From the NCBI RefSeq assembly GCF_023487995.1, contig NZ_JAMFKN010000005.1:186001-250000 (forward strand): a DNA stretch of 64,000 bases, given 5' to 3'. Under the pieces are notes generated by a model that did no database searches, had not been told where the DNA came from, and worked only from the letters and a program-made list of their open reading frames with translations. The DNA comes from Thermohalobaculum sediminis. Its GTDB lineage: Bacteria; Pseudomonadota; Alphaproteobacteria; Rhodobacterales; Rhodobacteraceae. The position numbers and the translations under genes were made by a program. Every line of letters begins with the position of its first letter. Positions within the stretch are counted from its first letter, which is position 1. This document shows positions 40,080 to 48,573 of the stretch, one piece after another.

Positions 40080-41714
40080 TCACCTCGGCTCGCTCGCCAA
40101 CCCCTTGATGATCGCCCAGCACGCGAGCAGCAGCACGATGGCGAAGGGAAAGCCCGTCGAGACCGCCATCGCCTGCAATGCGCCGAGCCCGCCGCCCAGC
40201 AGCAGCGCGATCGCCACCAGCCCCTCGAACACGCACCAGAACACCCGCTGCGGCAAGGGCGCGTCGACCTTGCCGCCGGCGGTGATGGTGTCGATAACGA
40301 GGCTGCCGGAATCCGACGAGGTGACGAAGAACACGATCACCAGCACGATCCCGATGAAGGACGAGATCGCCGTGAGCGGCAGGCCGCCCAGCATCTCGAA
40401 CAGCTTGAGCTCCAGGGGCGCGTCCTGCACGGCGGTGACGCCGTCGCTCAAGATCTGGCTGATCGCCGTGCCGCCGAAGGCCGTCATCCAAAGGACCGAG
40501 ACCAGCGAGGGGATCAGCAGCACGCAGACGATGAACTCGCGCACCGTGCGCCCGCGGCTCACGCGCGCGATGAACATGCCGACGAAGGGCGACCACGAGA
40601 TCCACCACGCCCAGTAGAACGAGGTCCAGCCCTGCGCGAAGTTGGTATCCTCGCGCCCGAACGGGTTCGAGAGCGCCGGCAGATATTCCGCATAGGCTAC
40701 GAGGTTGGCGCCAAATCCCGTGAGGATCGCGAGCGTGGGCCCCGCGAGGATCACGAACACCAGCAGCAGCGCCGCCAGCACCATGTTGATTTCGGAGAGC
40801 CGCTTGACCCCCGCGTCGAGCCCCGCCACGACCGAGGTCAGCGCGACGGCTGTGATGGCGAGGATCAGGAACACCTTCGAGCCGTCCGAGACCGGCAGCC
40901 CGAACAGGAATTCCAGCCCCGCATTCGCCTGCTCCGCCCCGAAGCCCAGCGAGGTGGCAAGCCCGAACAGCGTCGCGAACACCGCCAGGATGTCGATGAC
41001 ATGGCCGGTCCAGCCCCAGACCCGCTCGCCGAAGATCGGGTAGAAGACCGAGCGGATCGTGAGCGGCAGCCCCTTGTTGTAGGAAAAGAGCGCGAGCGCC
41101 AACGCCACGACAGCATAGATCGCCCAGGGGTGCAGCCCCCAGTGGAAGATCGTGGCCGCCATGCCAAGCCGCCGCGCTTCCTCGGCATTGCCCGCGGCGG
41201 CGCCAAGCGGCGCCCAGTCGGTGCGCGCGCCGTCCTCGACGCTTACCCCGCCCATGGCCGTGCCGAAATGCGAGATCGGCTCGGCCACGCCGTAGAACAT
41301 CAACCCGATGCCCATGCCGGCGGCGAACAGCATCGCGAACCAGCCGGGGTAGGAATAGTCGGGCACAGCCTCCTTCCCGCCGATCCTGACCGCGCCCCAG
41401 GGGCTCACGATCAGCACGAGGCAGAGCAGCACGAAGACATTGCCCGCGAGCAGGAAGAACCAGTCGAAGCTGCCCGTGAGCCATGCGCGCAGATCGTTGA
41501 ACACCGGCTCGACGCTCTGCTGGAACGCGAGCGTCAGGAACACGAATGCGATGATGGTCAGACCCGAGATAAGGAAGACCGGGTTGTGGATGTCGAGCCC
41601 GAAGGGCCCGATCTGCGTCTGGATGTTGTCCTGACCGATCTCGTAGTCGGTCTCGATGATGTTGGCGGCGCCTTCCGGGGCGGGGATGCCCTGCGCGCCG
41701 ATGTCGTCCGTCAT
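40080..41714 (-). CDS. BCCT-family betaine/choline/carnitine transporter
   Basis: A 544-residue secondary transporter with the usual 12 helices. Family signatures are AAGMGIGLMFYGVAEPISHF in helices 3-4 and the tryptophan-rich stretch SFYWAWWISWSPFVGMFIARVSRGRTVREF around helix 8. GTSxGFGAEQ-like LGFGAEQANAGL and VTSSDSGSLVIDT are also seen. The cytoplasmic tails are short, so a strong osmosensory domain is not evident. It carries a quaternary ammonium compound, coupled to Na+ or H+. A UspA gene lies 69 bases upstream on the same strand, a common partner of compatible-solute carriers. Confidence 0.93.
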   Translation of the reverse strand: MTDDIGAQGIPAPEGAANIIETDYEIGQDNIQTQIGPFGLDIHNPVFLISGLTIIAFVFLTLAFQQSVEPVFNDLRAWLTGSFDWFFLLAGNVFVLLCLVLIVSPWGAVRIGGKEAVPDYSYPGWFAMLFAAGMGIGLMFYGVAEPISHFGTAMGGVSVEDGARTDWAPLGAAAGNAEEARRLGMAATIFHWGLHPWAIYAVVALALALFSYNKGLPLTIRSVFYPIFGERVWGWTGHVIDILAVFATLFGLATSLGFGAEQANAGLEFLFGLPVSDGSKVFLILAITAVALTSVVAGLDAGVKRLSEINMVLAALLLVFVILAGPTLAILTGFGANLVAYAEYLPALSNPFGREDTNFAQGWTSFYWAWWISWSPFVGMFIARVSRGRTVREFIVCVLLIPSLVSVLWMTAFGGTAISQILSDGVTAVQDAPLELKLFEMLGGLPLTAISSFIGIVLVIVFFVTSSDSGSLVIDTITAGGKVDAPLPQRVFWCVFEGLVAIALLLGGGLGALQAMAVSTGFPFAIVLLLACWAIIKGLASEPR

Positions 41715-41783
41715 GCTCGTCTCCCCTGGGATGCGTGACTGTTGCGGGCCGCCGGCGGGCCGGTGCCGGCGGCATCGGGGCGC

Positions 41784-42197
41784 TCAGCGCACGATCAGGA
41801 CCGAAGCGCGCGCATGCGTCGCGATGGTGCCGCCATTCGACGGCCACAGGTGGTCCGCGATGTTCGGGATATGCGAGGCCATGACGACGAGGTCCGCCCT
41901 CGTCTCCTCGACCGCCCGCAGCAGTGTGGCGTCCAGATCCGTGGTGGGGTCGTGGCTCACGACCGCCCGGCTGCGGACCTGATGACCGTGACGTGCGGCT
42001 TCCGCCCTCGCGAAGTCATCGAGCTTCCTCGCGTATTCCTCGGGATTGTGCGCGATCTCGCTTGGCGTCGCGGCAGTAACTCCGACATAGGTCGCTGATA
42101 TGCCATAATGATTTGCAAGATCTGCTGCCGTCCTGAGGGCCTTCTTCAGCTGCTCCGCATGGGTCAGGTCCACCGGTATCATTATGTGCGTATACAC
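41784..42197 (-). CDS. Universal stress protein, UspA family
   Basis: A 137-residue single-domain Usp. It begins VYTHIMIPVDLTHAEQLKKAL and ends with DLVVMASHIPNIADHLWPSNGGTIATHARASVLIVR. The G-x2-G-x9-G(S/T) ATP loop is incomplete, since the stretch before STxH-like ATHARASVLIV lacks the first glycines, so ATP binding is doubtful. I chose the GTG at 42197, preceded by CGAGG, because the family starts with M-Y-x-H-I-x-V-P-V-D. The open frame extends upstream to 42272. It is upstream of the BCCT gene in the same operon and may modulate the carrier. Confidence 0.85.
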   Translation of the reverse strand: MYTHIMIPVDLTHAEQLKKALRTAADLANHYGISATYVGVTAATPSEIAHNPEEYARKLDDFARAEAARHGHQVRSRAVVSHDPTTDLDATLLRAVEETRADLVVMASHIPNIADHLWPSNGGTIATHARASVLIVR

Positions 42198-42367
42198 GTA
42201 TCCACCTCGGCAATGCGCGATATTCGATCGAATTGGAGAGAGAAGGCTATCACGGCGGCGAAGTGGACGCAAAAACCCGGGCTCGCGCGGTGTCGGGTGG
42301 TGCGCGCGCGGGCTGTGCAGCGTGCCCGGCTTGCGCTACAGCGGTCCCGAGACGGGAGGGTTCGCGC

Positions 42368-43285
42368 ATGAGGGATGACATCGCCGCCGCCGCACGGCCG
42401 CCTGCGGTCGCCATTCCCCGCGGCGCATGGGCCGCGCATGGCGCGATGCTGCTGTTCGCGGCGCTGATCTCGGTCTCGTTCTCGCTCGGCCAGCGCGCCG
42501 CGCCGCACATCGCGCCCGAGGCGCTGACCTTCGCACGCTTCCTGCTCGCCGCACTGGTGATCGGTGCCCTTGCCGCGCGCCGCCTCACGCCCGCGCACTT
42601 CGCGAGCCCCTGGCGCTACGGGGTCCTCGGCGGCCTGCTGGGCGGGTATTTCGTGCTGATGTTCGTGGCGCTGCGGCTGACCGACTCGGTCTCGACCTCG
42701 GCGGTCTTCACGCTGATCCCGGCGATGAGCGCGCTGTTCGGCTGGATCCTGCTGCGGGAGGTCACCACGCCGCGCATGGCGCTGAGCCTTTCGCTGGCCG
42801 GCATGGGCGCCGTCTGGGTGATCTTCCGTGCCGACATCGGCGCGATCCTCGGCTTCGACATCGGGGGGGGCGAGGCGATCTTCTTAGTGGGTTGCGCGAT
42901 GCACGCCTTCTACACGCCCCTCGTGCGCCGGCTGAACCGGGGCGAGCCGGTGATCGTCTTCACCTTTGGCACGCTGATGGGCGGGCTCGTCGCCATCGGG
43001 CTGTGGGGGGCTCCGCAGACGCTGGCGACCGACTGGGCGGCGCTGCCGCCGGTGGTGTGGGCGGCGATCCTCTATCTCGGCATCTTCACCACGGCCGGAA
43101 CCTTCTACCTGCTGCAGTTCGCCACGATGCGGCTCAAGTCCGGCACGGTGATGGCCTATGGCTATCTGGTGCCGTCCTTCGTGATCCTGCTGGAGGGCGT
43201 GTTCGCAGGGCAGTGGGTGGCCGCGCCCGTCTGGCTGGGGGTCGCCGCGACGGTGGGCGCGCTCATGCTGCTGCTGCGCGACTGA
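42368..43285 (+). CDS. EamA/DMT-family transporter
   Basis: A 305-residue protein with ten helices in two EamA repeats. The first has the pattern FARFLLAALVIGALAARRL, then ALRLTDSVSTSAVFTLIPAMSALFGWILLRE. The second has FTTAGTFYLLQFATMRLKSGTVMAYGYLVPSFVILLEGVFAGQ. These carry the conserved residues of drug/metabolite exporters. GGGAGGG precedes the ATG at 42368. It ends 6 bases before the stop of the convergent rutR. The cargo is unknown. Its place beside rutR might mean a catabolic product or base, but nothing in the sequence settles this. Confidence 0.85.
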   Translation: MRDDIAAAARPPAVAIPRGAWAAHGAMLLFAALISVSFSLGQRAAPHIAPEALTFARFLLAALVIGALAARRLTPAHFASPWRYGVLGGLLGGYFVLMFVALRLTDSVSTSAVFTLIPAMSALFGWILLREVTTPRMALSLSLAGMGAVWVIFRADIGAILGFDIGGGEAIFLVGCAMHAFYTPLVRRLNRGEPVIVFTFGTLMGGLVAIGLWGAPQTLATDWAALPPVVWAAILYLGIFTTAGTFYLLQFATMRLKSGTVMAYGYLVPSFVILLEGVFAGQWVAAPVWLGVAATVGALMLLLRD

Positions 43286-43291
43286 GCCGCC

Positions 43292-43969
43292 TCAGCGCGG
43301 CACGAGGCCGTCGAGGAACAGCCGTTCCAGGAACCGCGCCGCGTCGTGGAAGCGCCCTTCGCCCTCGTCGTCCAGAACCGCGCGCACCTGCACGTCGAAA
43401 TCGGCATAATGCTGGGTCGTGGCCCAGATCGCGAAGATCAGATGCCGGGGGTCGTGCGCGACCAGCTTGCCTTCCGCGATCCAGCCCTCGATCACCGCGG
43501 CCTTCTCGTCCACCAGGCTCTTGAGCGGCCCGCGCAGCACCTCGCCGAGGAGCGGCGCGCCGCGCATGATCTCGCCCGCGAACAGCCGGCTCTCGCGCGG
43601 GTAGTCGCGGGCCATCTCCAGCTTGCGCCGGATGTAGCCGCGGATCTCGTGCGCCGGCTCGCCCTTCGGGTCCATTGCCCTGAGCGGGTCGAGCCAGGTC
43701 TCGAGCAGCCGCTCCAAGAGTGCGCGGTAGACTTCCTCCTTCCCGGGGAAATAGTAGAGCAGGTTGGGCTTCGACATGTCGGCGGCGTCGGCGATCTGGT
43801 CGATCGTGGCGCCGCGGAAGCCCTCGCGCGAGAAGACGTCGAGCGCGGCCTCCATGATGCGCCCGGCGTTCTCGCGCTGGATGCGGGTGCGCTTCGAGGT
43901 GCGCGCGGCGCGCGGCGCGCGTCCCGGCGCGTCGATCAGGCTGGCCTCGGGTGCTCGATGTTGCGCCAC
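43292..43969 (-). CDS. rutR: RutR-like TetR-family pyrimidine regulator
   Basis: A 225-residue TetR protein close to RutR, which senses uracil and thymine. The helix-turn-helix is GFRGATIDQIADAADMSKPNLLYYFPGKEEVY (about 50-80), where SKxNLLYYFPxKE is a RutR hallmark. The ligand domain has ARDYPRESRLFAGEIMRGAPLL, VAHDPRHLIFAIWATTQHYADF, as in the E. coli protein. It starts at a GTG with GAGGGAGG six bases before it. It diverges from the amidohydrolase gene, and a RutR-like box lies between them. An N-terminal basic extension of about 25 residues is longer than in E. coli. Confidence 0.9.
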   Translation of the reverse strand: MAQHRAPEASLIDAPGRAPRAARTSKRTRIQRENAGRIMEAALDVFSREGFRGATIDQIADAADMSKPNLLYYFPGKEEVYRALLERLLETWLDPLRAMDPKGEPAHEIRGYIRRKLEMARDYPRESRLFAGEIMRGAPLLGEVLRGPLKSLVDEKAAVIEGWIAEGKLVAHDPRHLIFAIWATTQHYADFDVQVRAVLDDEGEGRFHDAARFLERLFLDGLVPR

Positions 43970-44071
43970 GCGCTGCCTCCCTCACGGGCATTCGGCCGCG
44001 CGGCGCGGCCCGGCGGCGGCCAGGCGCCCAAAATCGCGCTTGACCCCCTCACATGGCTTGATAGCGTCGAT

Positions 44072-44087
44072 TTTACCAAGCGGTCAA
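44072..44087. promoter_or_regulatory. RutR-like box
   Basis: On the minus strand the sequence TTGACC-GCT-TGGTAAA reads against the E. coli RutR consensus TTGACCA-NN-TGGTCAA with two mismatches. It lies 29 bases before the amidohydrolase start and 103 before rutR, in their shared divergent region. This supports control of the pyrimidine genes and possible autoregulation. Confidence 0.65.
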
Positions 44088-44115
44088 GAACGGGCGGACA
44101 GGGGAGAGAGGGCTC

Positions 44116-45366
44116 ATGGCGGCACCGGGCGAAAACCTCAGGATCGACGGCCATCGCCTCTGGGACAGCCTCATGGAGATGGCGAAGATCGGCCCCGGCA
44201 TCGCCGGCGGCAACAACCGCCAGACCCTGACCGACGAGGATGCCGAGGGCCGCCGCCTGTTCCAGAAATGGTGCGAGGCCGAGGGGCTGACGGTCGCCGT
44301 CGACCAGATGGGAACCATGTTCGCCCGCCGCGAGGGCACCGATCCCGACGCGCTCCCGGTCTATGTGGGCTCGCATCTCGACACCCAGCCCACGGGCGGC
44401 AAGTATGACGGCGTGCTGGGCGTGCTGGGCGGGCTGGAGGTGATCCGCACCCTCAACCGGCTCGGCATCAAGACGCGCCACCCCATCGTCGTGACCAACT
44501 GGACGAACGAGGAAGGCACGCGCTTTGCCCCCGCGATGCTGGCCTCGGGGGTCTTCGCGGGCGTGATCGACCAGGACTGGGCCTATGCGCGCGAGGACGC
44601 CAAGGGCCTGCGCTTCGGCGACGAGCTCGCGCGCATCGGCTTCAAGGGCGACGAGCCCGTGGGCAATCGCCCGATGAAGGCGTTCTTCGAGCTCCACATC
44701 GAGCAGGGCCCGATCCTCGAGGAGGAGGGCAAGGATATCGGCGTCGTCACCCACGGCCAGGGCCTGCGCTGGATCCAGTGCACGGTGACGGGGAAGGAGA
44801 GCCACACCGGCTCGACGCCCATGCGGATGCGCCGCAATGCGGGCCGCGGCCTCGCGCAGATCACGGAACTGGTGCACGAGATCGCGATGAAGCACCAGCC
44901 GAACGCCGTGGGCGCCATCGGCCATATCGACGTCTACCCCAACTCGCGCAACATCATCCCCGGCCGCGTGGTCTTCACCATCGACTTCCGCAGCCACATC
45001 CTGCCGACGCTCGAGGCCATGGCGGCCGAGCTGATGGAGCGGGCGCCGAAGATCTGCGAGGGGCTTGGCCTCGGCTTCGAGAGCGAGATCGTCGGCCAGT
45101 TCGACCCGCCCGCCTTCGACGGGGCCTGCGTGAAGGCGATCCGCGAGGCGGCCGAGCGGCTGGGCTATTCCCACATGGACATCGTCTCGGGCGCGGGCCA
45201 CGACGCCTGCTGGATCAACCGCGTGGCCCCGACTGCGATGGTGATGTGCCCTTGCGTCGATGGCCTCAGCCACAACGAGGCCGAGGAGATCACGCCCGAA
45301 TGGGCCGAGAAGGGGGCGAATGTCCTGTTCCACGCGGTGGTCGAGACGGCGGAGATCGTGGAGTGA
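44116..45366 (+). CDS. hyuC: N-carbamoyl-beta-alanine/N-carbamoyl-amino-acid amidohydrolase
   Basis: A 416-residue M20-family amidohydrolase, Zn or Mn dependent. It would hydrolyse N-carbamoyl-beta-alanine, the last step of reductive uracil breakdown, releasing beta-alanine, CO2 and ammonia. Metal-binding motifs are GSHLDTQPTGGKYDGVLG near 90, TNWTNEEGTRFAPAM near 120 and ELHIEQGPILE near 190. GAGHDA lies near 355 and the substrate loop is GKESHTGSTPMRMRRNA. GGAGAGAGG precedes the ATG. It is followed by a GIY-YIG gene, then the dihydropyrimidinase on the same strand. Related hydantoinase-type carbamoylases cannot be excluded. Confidence 0.92.
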   Translation: MAAPGENLRIDGHRLWDSLMEMAKIGPGIAGGNNRQTLTDEDAEGRRLFQKWCEAEGLTVAVDQMGTMFARREGTDPDALPVYVGSHLDTQPTGGKYDGVLGVLGGLEVIRTLNRLGIKTRHPIVVTNWTNEEGTRFAPAMLASGVFAGVIDQDWAYAREDAKGLRFGDELARIGFKGDEPVGNRPMKAFFELHIEQGPILEEEGKDIGVVTHGQGLRWIQCTVTGKESHTGSTPMRMRRNAGRGLAQITELVHEIAMKHQPNAVGAIGHIDVYPNSRNIIPGRVVFTIDFRSHILPTLEAMAAELMERAPKICEGLGLGFESEIVGQFDPPAFDGACVKAIREAAERLGYSHMDIVSGAGHDACWINRVAPTAMVMCPCVDGLSHNEAEEITPEWAEKGANVLFHAVVETAEIVE

Positions 45367-45387
45367 AAGCCGGCCGCTTCCCCTTCG

Positions 45388-45409
45388 CTGTCCCGGGCTT
45401 GACCCGGGC
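45388..45409 (+). repeat. CCCGGG-type palindromic repeat, left flank of the GIY-YIG gene
   Basis: GCTGTCCCGGGCTTGACCCG continues into GG, matching the repeats in the 25.7-25.9 kb gap. The asymmetric centre reads CTTGA. It starts 22 bases after the amidohydrolase stop. Confidence 0.65.
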
Positions 45410-45435
45410 CCCCGGGGAATGGCGTGCCCCTAGCG

Positions 45436-45774
45436 ATGGCCCGCAAAGGCGCGAGAGGAAGCCGGATCGCCGAAGGGAAGATCGGTTTGCCCTACTTTGT
45501 ATATATCCTCGCTTCCCGGCCGCGCGGCGCCATCTATGTCGGCTCGACCAGCGATCTTCGCAAGCGCGTCGAGCAGCACTGGTCGAAGGCAGTGCCCGGG
45601 CACACGGCACGATACAACATTTACACCCTCGTCTGGTTCGAGATGCACGACACGCTCGAGGTGGCGTTGATGCGCGAGCACCGCATCAAGCGTTGGCGCC
45701 GGGGATGGAAAGACGAGATGATCGCGTCGCGAAACGTCGAATGGCGCGATATCTCCGATCAGATACCGCTCTGA
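45436..45774 (+). CDS. GIY-YIG nuclease-domain protein
   Basis: A 112-residue protein of the UPF0213-like GIY-YIG group. YFVYILASRPRGAIYVGSTSDLRKRVEQHW carries the two signature strands (VYIL, IYVGST), the active-site Arg and His-side residues. The mid Tyr/Phe (HTARYNIYTLVWFE) and a Glu in EVALMREHRIKRW are also in place, so it could be active. I prefer the ATG at 45436; the GTG at 45424 is in frame. It stands between two pyrimidine catabolic genes and is bracketed by inverted copies of a palindromic repeat. No catabolic role is expected. Confidence 0.82.
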   Translation: MARKGARGSRIAEGKIGLPYFVYILASRPRGAIYVGSTSDLRKRVEQHWSKAVPGHTARYNIYTLVWFEMHDTLEVALMREHRIKRWRRGWKDEMIASRNVEWRDISDQIPL

Positions 45775-45787
45775 AGGGCGGCGCGGG

Positions 45788-45808
45788 GCCCCGGGTCAAG
45801 CCCGGGGC
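45788..45808 (-). repeat. CCCGGG-type palindromic repeat, right flank of the GIY-YIG gene
   Basis: GCCCCGGGTCAAGCCCGGGG continues into C. It is the inverted form of the left copy: its centre reads TCAAG rather than CTTGA. It lies 14 bases after the GIY-YIG stop and 24 before the dihydropyrimidinase start. Confidence 0.65.
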
Positions 45809-45832
45809 TGCGAGCAACACGGGAGATACCCC

Positions 45833-47293
45833 ATGACCAAAGTCATCAAGGGCGGCACCGTCGTCACCGCCGACCGGCAGTACAAGGCCGATGTCCTGAT
45901 CGACGGCGAGACGATCCGCGAGATCGGCGAGAACCTCAAGGGCGACGAGACCATCGACGCCTCCGAGGCCTACGTCATTCCTGGCGGCATCGACCCGCAC
46001 ACCCACCTGGAAATGCCCTTCATGGGCACCACGGCGGCCGAGACCTTCGAGTCCGGCACCTGGGCGGCGGCGGCGGGCGGCACCACCATGCTGGTCGATT
46101 TTGTCCTGCCGGGCGAGGACGGCTCGCTCGTCAACGCCGTCAACGAATGGCACCGCAAGTCGCGCCCGCAGATCTGCTCGGACATTGGCTTCCACATGGC
46201 GATCACCGGCTGGAACCAGCGCATATGGGAGGAGATGGCCCAGGTCGTCGACATGGGCGTCAACTCCTTCAAGCACTTCATGGCCTACAAGGGCGCGCTG
46301 ATGGTCGAGGACGACGAGATGTTCGCGTCCTTCCAGCGGTGCAAGGAACTGGGCGCACTGCCGATGGTCCATGCCGAGAACGGCGACATCGTGGCCGAGC
46401 TGCAGAAGAAATACCTCGCGCAAGGCATCACCGGGCCCGAGGGTCACGCCTACTCCCGCCCGCCCGAGGTCGAGGGCGAGGCCGCCAACCGCGCCATCAT
46501 GATCGCCGATGCCGCGGGCACGCCGCTCTACATCGTCCATGTCAGTTGCGAGCAGGCGCACGAGGCGATCCGCCGCGCGCGCCAGAAGGGGATGCGGGTC
46601 TATGGCGAGCCGCTGATCCAGTTCCTGACGCTCGACGAGAGCGAGTATTTCAACAAGGACTGGGAGCACGCGGCCCGGCGCGTCATGTCGCCCCCGTTCC
46701 GCAACAAGGAGCATCAGGCGAGCCTCTGGGCCGGCCTCGCCGCGGGCTCGCTGCAGGTGGTGGCGACCGACCACGCGGCCTTCACCACGGCGCAGAAGCA
46801 CATGGGCGACGGCGACTTCACCCGCATCCCGAACGGCACCGGGGGCCTCGAGGAACGGCTCGGCGTGCTCTGGACCGAAGGGGTGGACACCGGGCGGCTG
46901 ACGCCCGAGGAATTCGTCGCCGCCACCTCGACAAACATCGCAAAGATCCTGAACATCTACCCGAAGAAGGGCGCGCTGGTGCCGGGGGCGGATGCCGATG
47001 TCGTGGTCTGGGACCCCTCGATCCACAAGACCATCTCGGCCAGCACGCAGAAATCCGTCCTCGACTACAACGTGTTCGAGGGCCGCAAGGTCACCGCCCA
47101 GCCGCGCTATACCCTCAGCCGCGGCGAGGTGATCTTCGCCTGGGGCCAGAACAGCCAGCCCCAGCCCGGCCGCGGCCGCTTCGTGCCCCGCCCGCCGTTC
47201 CACTCGGCGAACCGGGCGCTGTCGAAGTGGAAGGAGCTGAATTCCCCGCGCAGGATCGAGCGCGATCCCCTCAACATTCCGTCGGGGGTGTGA
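45833..47293 (+). CDS. hydA: Dihydropyrimidinase (D-hydantoinase)
   Basis: A 486-residue cyclic amidohydrolase that opens dihydrouracil or dihydrothymine to the N-carbamoyl-beta-amino acid, the step between PreT/PreA and the amidohydrolase. Dinuclear metal-site motifs are GGIDPHTHLEMPFMGT near 60, the carbamylated Lys in NSFKHFMAYKGALM near 155, HAEN near 185, VHVSC near 240 and VATDHAAF near 315. GGAGATACCCC precedes the ATG. It follows the GIY-YIG gene and precedes an antisense cupin gene and an ABC importer, which together look like one catabolic cluster. Confidence 0.95.
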   Translation: MTKVIKGGTVVTADRQYKADVLIDGETIREIGENLKGDETIDASEAYVIPGGIDPHTHLEMPFMGTTAAETFESGTWAAAAGGTTMLVDFVLPGEDGSLVNAVNEWHRKSRPQICSDIGFHMAITGWNQRIWEEMAQVVDMGVNSFKHFMAYKGALMVEDDEMFASFQRCKELGALPMVHAENGDIVAELQKKYLAQGITGPEGHAYSRPPEVEGEAANRAIMIADAAGTPLYIVHVSCEQAHEAIRRARQKGMRVYGEPLIQFLTLDESEYFNKDWEHAARRVMSPPFRNKEHQASLWAGLAAGSLQVVATDHAAFTTAQKHMGDGDFTRIPNGTGGLEERLGVLWTEGVDTGRLTPEEFVAATSTNIAKILNIYPKKGALVPGADADVVVWDPSIHKTISASTQKSVLDYNVFEGRKVTAQPRYTLSRGEVIFAWGQNSQPQPGRGRFVPRPPFHSANRALSKWKELNSPRRIERDPLNIPSGV

Positions 47294-47302
47294 GTGCGCG
47301 CC

Positions 47303-47713
47303 TCAAGGGATCTTGCCGTCCAGATGGGGCAGCAGCACCACGCTCTCCTGCTCGTTGGGGTCGGTGCGCGCGATCACCGCGGTCGCGGGCCGGTCGGTGC
47401 GGTTCATTGGCAGATGCGGCACGCCCGCGGGAATGTAGAGCATCTCGCCCTCGCGCAGCACGATGTGCCGGGCGAGGCCGTCGCCGTAATACATCTCGGT
47501 CTCGCCCGACAGCATGTAGATCGCGGTCTCGTGCGCCTCGTGCAGATGCGCCTTCGCCCGCGCGCCGGGCGGCATGGTCAGGAGATGCATGCACAGCCCC
47601 GCCGATCCCGCGCTTTCCGCCGAGATCCCGGCGAGGTAGGTCAGGCCCTGCCTGCCGGCATAATTGGCATCGGGGCGGATGACGCGGCAGTCGGGCTTCG
47701 TCACGTCAGACAT
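47303..47713 (-). CDS. Cupin protein, opposite strand within the pyrimidine cluster
   Basis: A 136-residue cupin. Motif 1 is in PGARAKAHLHEAHETAIYMLSGE, which supplies His ligands and Glu. Motif 2 is in EGEMLYIPAGVPHLPMNRTD. The ATG at 47713 follows GGGAGAACATCC. It ends 10 bases after hydA and starts 3 bases before the possible ATG of the ABC ATPase gene. It is therefore transcribed against the flanking plus-strand genes with almost no separate promoter space. Function is unknown. A ureidoglycine or similar metabolite-binding enzyme would suit the setting, but there is no proof. Confidence 0.8.
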   Translation of the reverse strand: MSDVTKPDCRVIRPDANYAGRQGLTYLAGISAESAGSAGLCMHLLTMPPGARAKAHLHEAHETAIYMLSGETEMYYGDGLARHIVLREGEMLYIPAGVPHLPMNRTDRPATAVIARTDPNEQESVVLLPHLDGKIP

Positions 47714-47715
47714 GG

Positions 47716-48561
47716 ATGTTCTCCCGCATGACCGCAGCGGCTTCGAACTTGGATATGGGCGATGTTCCGGCCACGGCAAGCGCGGCCCCGGTGATCGAGG
47801 CGAAGGCGTTGGGCCTGACCTTCCAGACCGCCGACGGCCCGGTGCAGGCGCTCACGGGCGTGGACCTGACCATCGGGCGCGGCGATTTCGTCTCGTTCAT
47901 CGGCCCCTCGGGCTGCGGCAAGACCACCTTCCTGCGCGTGGTGGCCGATCTGGAACAGCCGACCGAAGGCGCAATCACCGTGAACGGCGTGAGCCCCCGC
48001 GAGGCCCGGCTCGCCCGCGCCTATGGCTACGTCTTTCAGGCCGCAGGGCTCTATCCGTGGCGCACCATCGGCGCCAATGTGCGCCTGCCGCTCGAAATCA
48101 TGGGCTATTCCAAGGCCGAGCAGGCCGAGCGGGTCGCACGCGTGCTGGATCTGGTCGAGCTTTCGGGTTTCGAGAAGAAATTCCCGTGGCAACTCTCGGG
48201 CGGCATGCAGCAGCGCGCCTCGATCGCCCGTGCGCTGGCCTTCGATGCCGACATCCTCTTGATGGACGAGCCCTTCGGCGCGCTCGACGAGATCGTGCGC
48301 GACCGGCTGAACGAGGAGGTGTTGCGCCTCTGGGCCAAGACGCAGAAGACCGTCTGCTTCGTCACCCACTCGATCCCCGAGGCGGTCTATCTCTCGACCC
48401 GCATCGTCGTGATGAGCCCCCGCCCGGGGCGCGTCACCGACGTGATCGACTCGACGCTGCCCCGCGAGCGCCCGCTCGAGATCCGCGAGACGCCCGAGTT
48501 CCTCGCGATCGCCCACCGCGTGCGCGAGGGGCTGCGGGCCGGGCACAGCTATGACGTCTGA
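47716..48561 (+). CDS. ABC transporter ATPase, nitrate/taurine/pyrimidine type
   Basis: A 281-residue ATPase of the SsuB/TauB/ThiZ class. Walker A is GPSGCGKTT near residue 66, the Q-loop is YVFQAAGLYPW, the signature is LSGGMQQRA, Walker B is ILLMDEPFGALD and the switch is VTHSIPEA. The start is uncertain: ATGs at 47716, 47728 and 47755 all lack a good ribosome site. It heads four genes (ATPase, two permeases, binding protein) that form a complete importer. Its place after dihydropyrimidinase suggests pyrimidine or hydantoin uptake. Confidence 0.9.
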   Translation: MFSRMTAAASNLDMGDVPATASAAPVIEAKALGLTFQTADGPVQALTGVDLTIGRGDFVSFIGPSGCGKTTFLRVVADLEQPTEGAITVNGVSPREARLARAYGYVFQAAGLYPWRTIGANVRLPLEIMGYSKAEQAERVARVLDLVELSGFEKKFPWQLSGGMQQRASIARALAFDADILLMDEPFGALDEIVRDRLNEEVLRLWAKTQKTVCFVTHSIPEAVYLSTRIVVMSPRPGRVTDVIDSTLPRERPLEIRETPEFLAIAHRVREGLRAGHSYDV

Positions 48562-48573
48562 GGGGCGCGCCCG

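Noticed and set aside
44037-44064. A second RutR-like site (TTGACCCCCTCACATGGCTTGA)
   Set aside because: The half-sites are too far apart and the right half is poor. Only the site at 44072-44087 fits the spacing.
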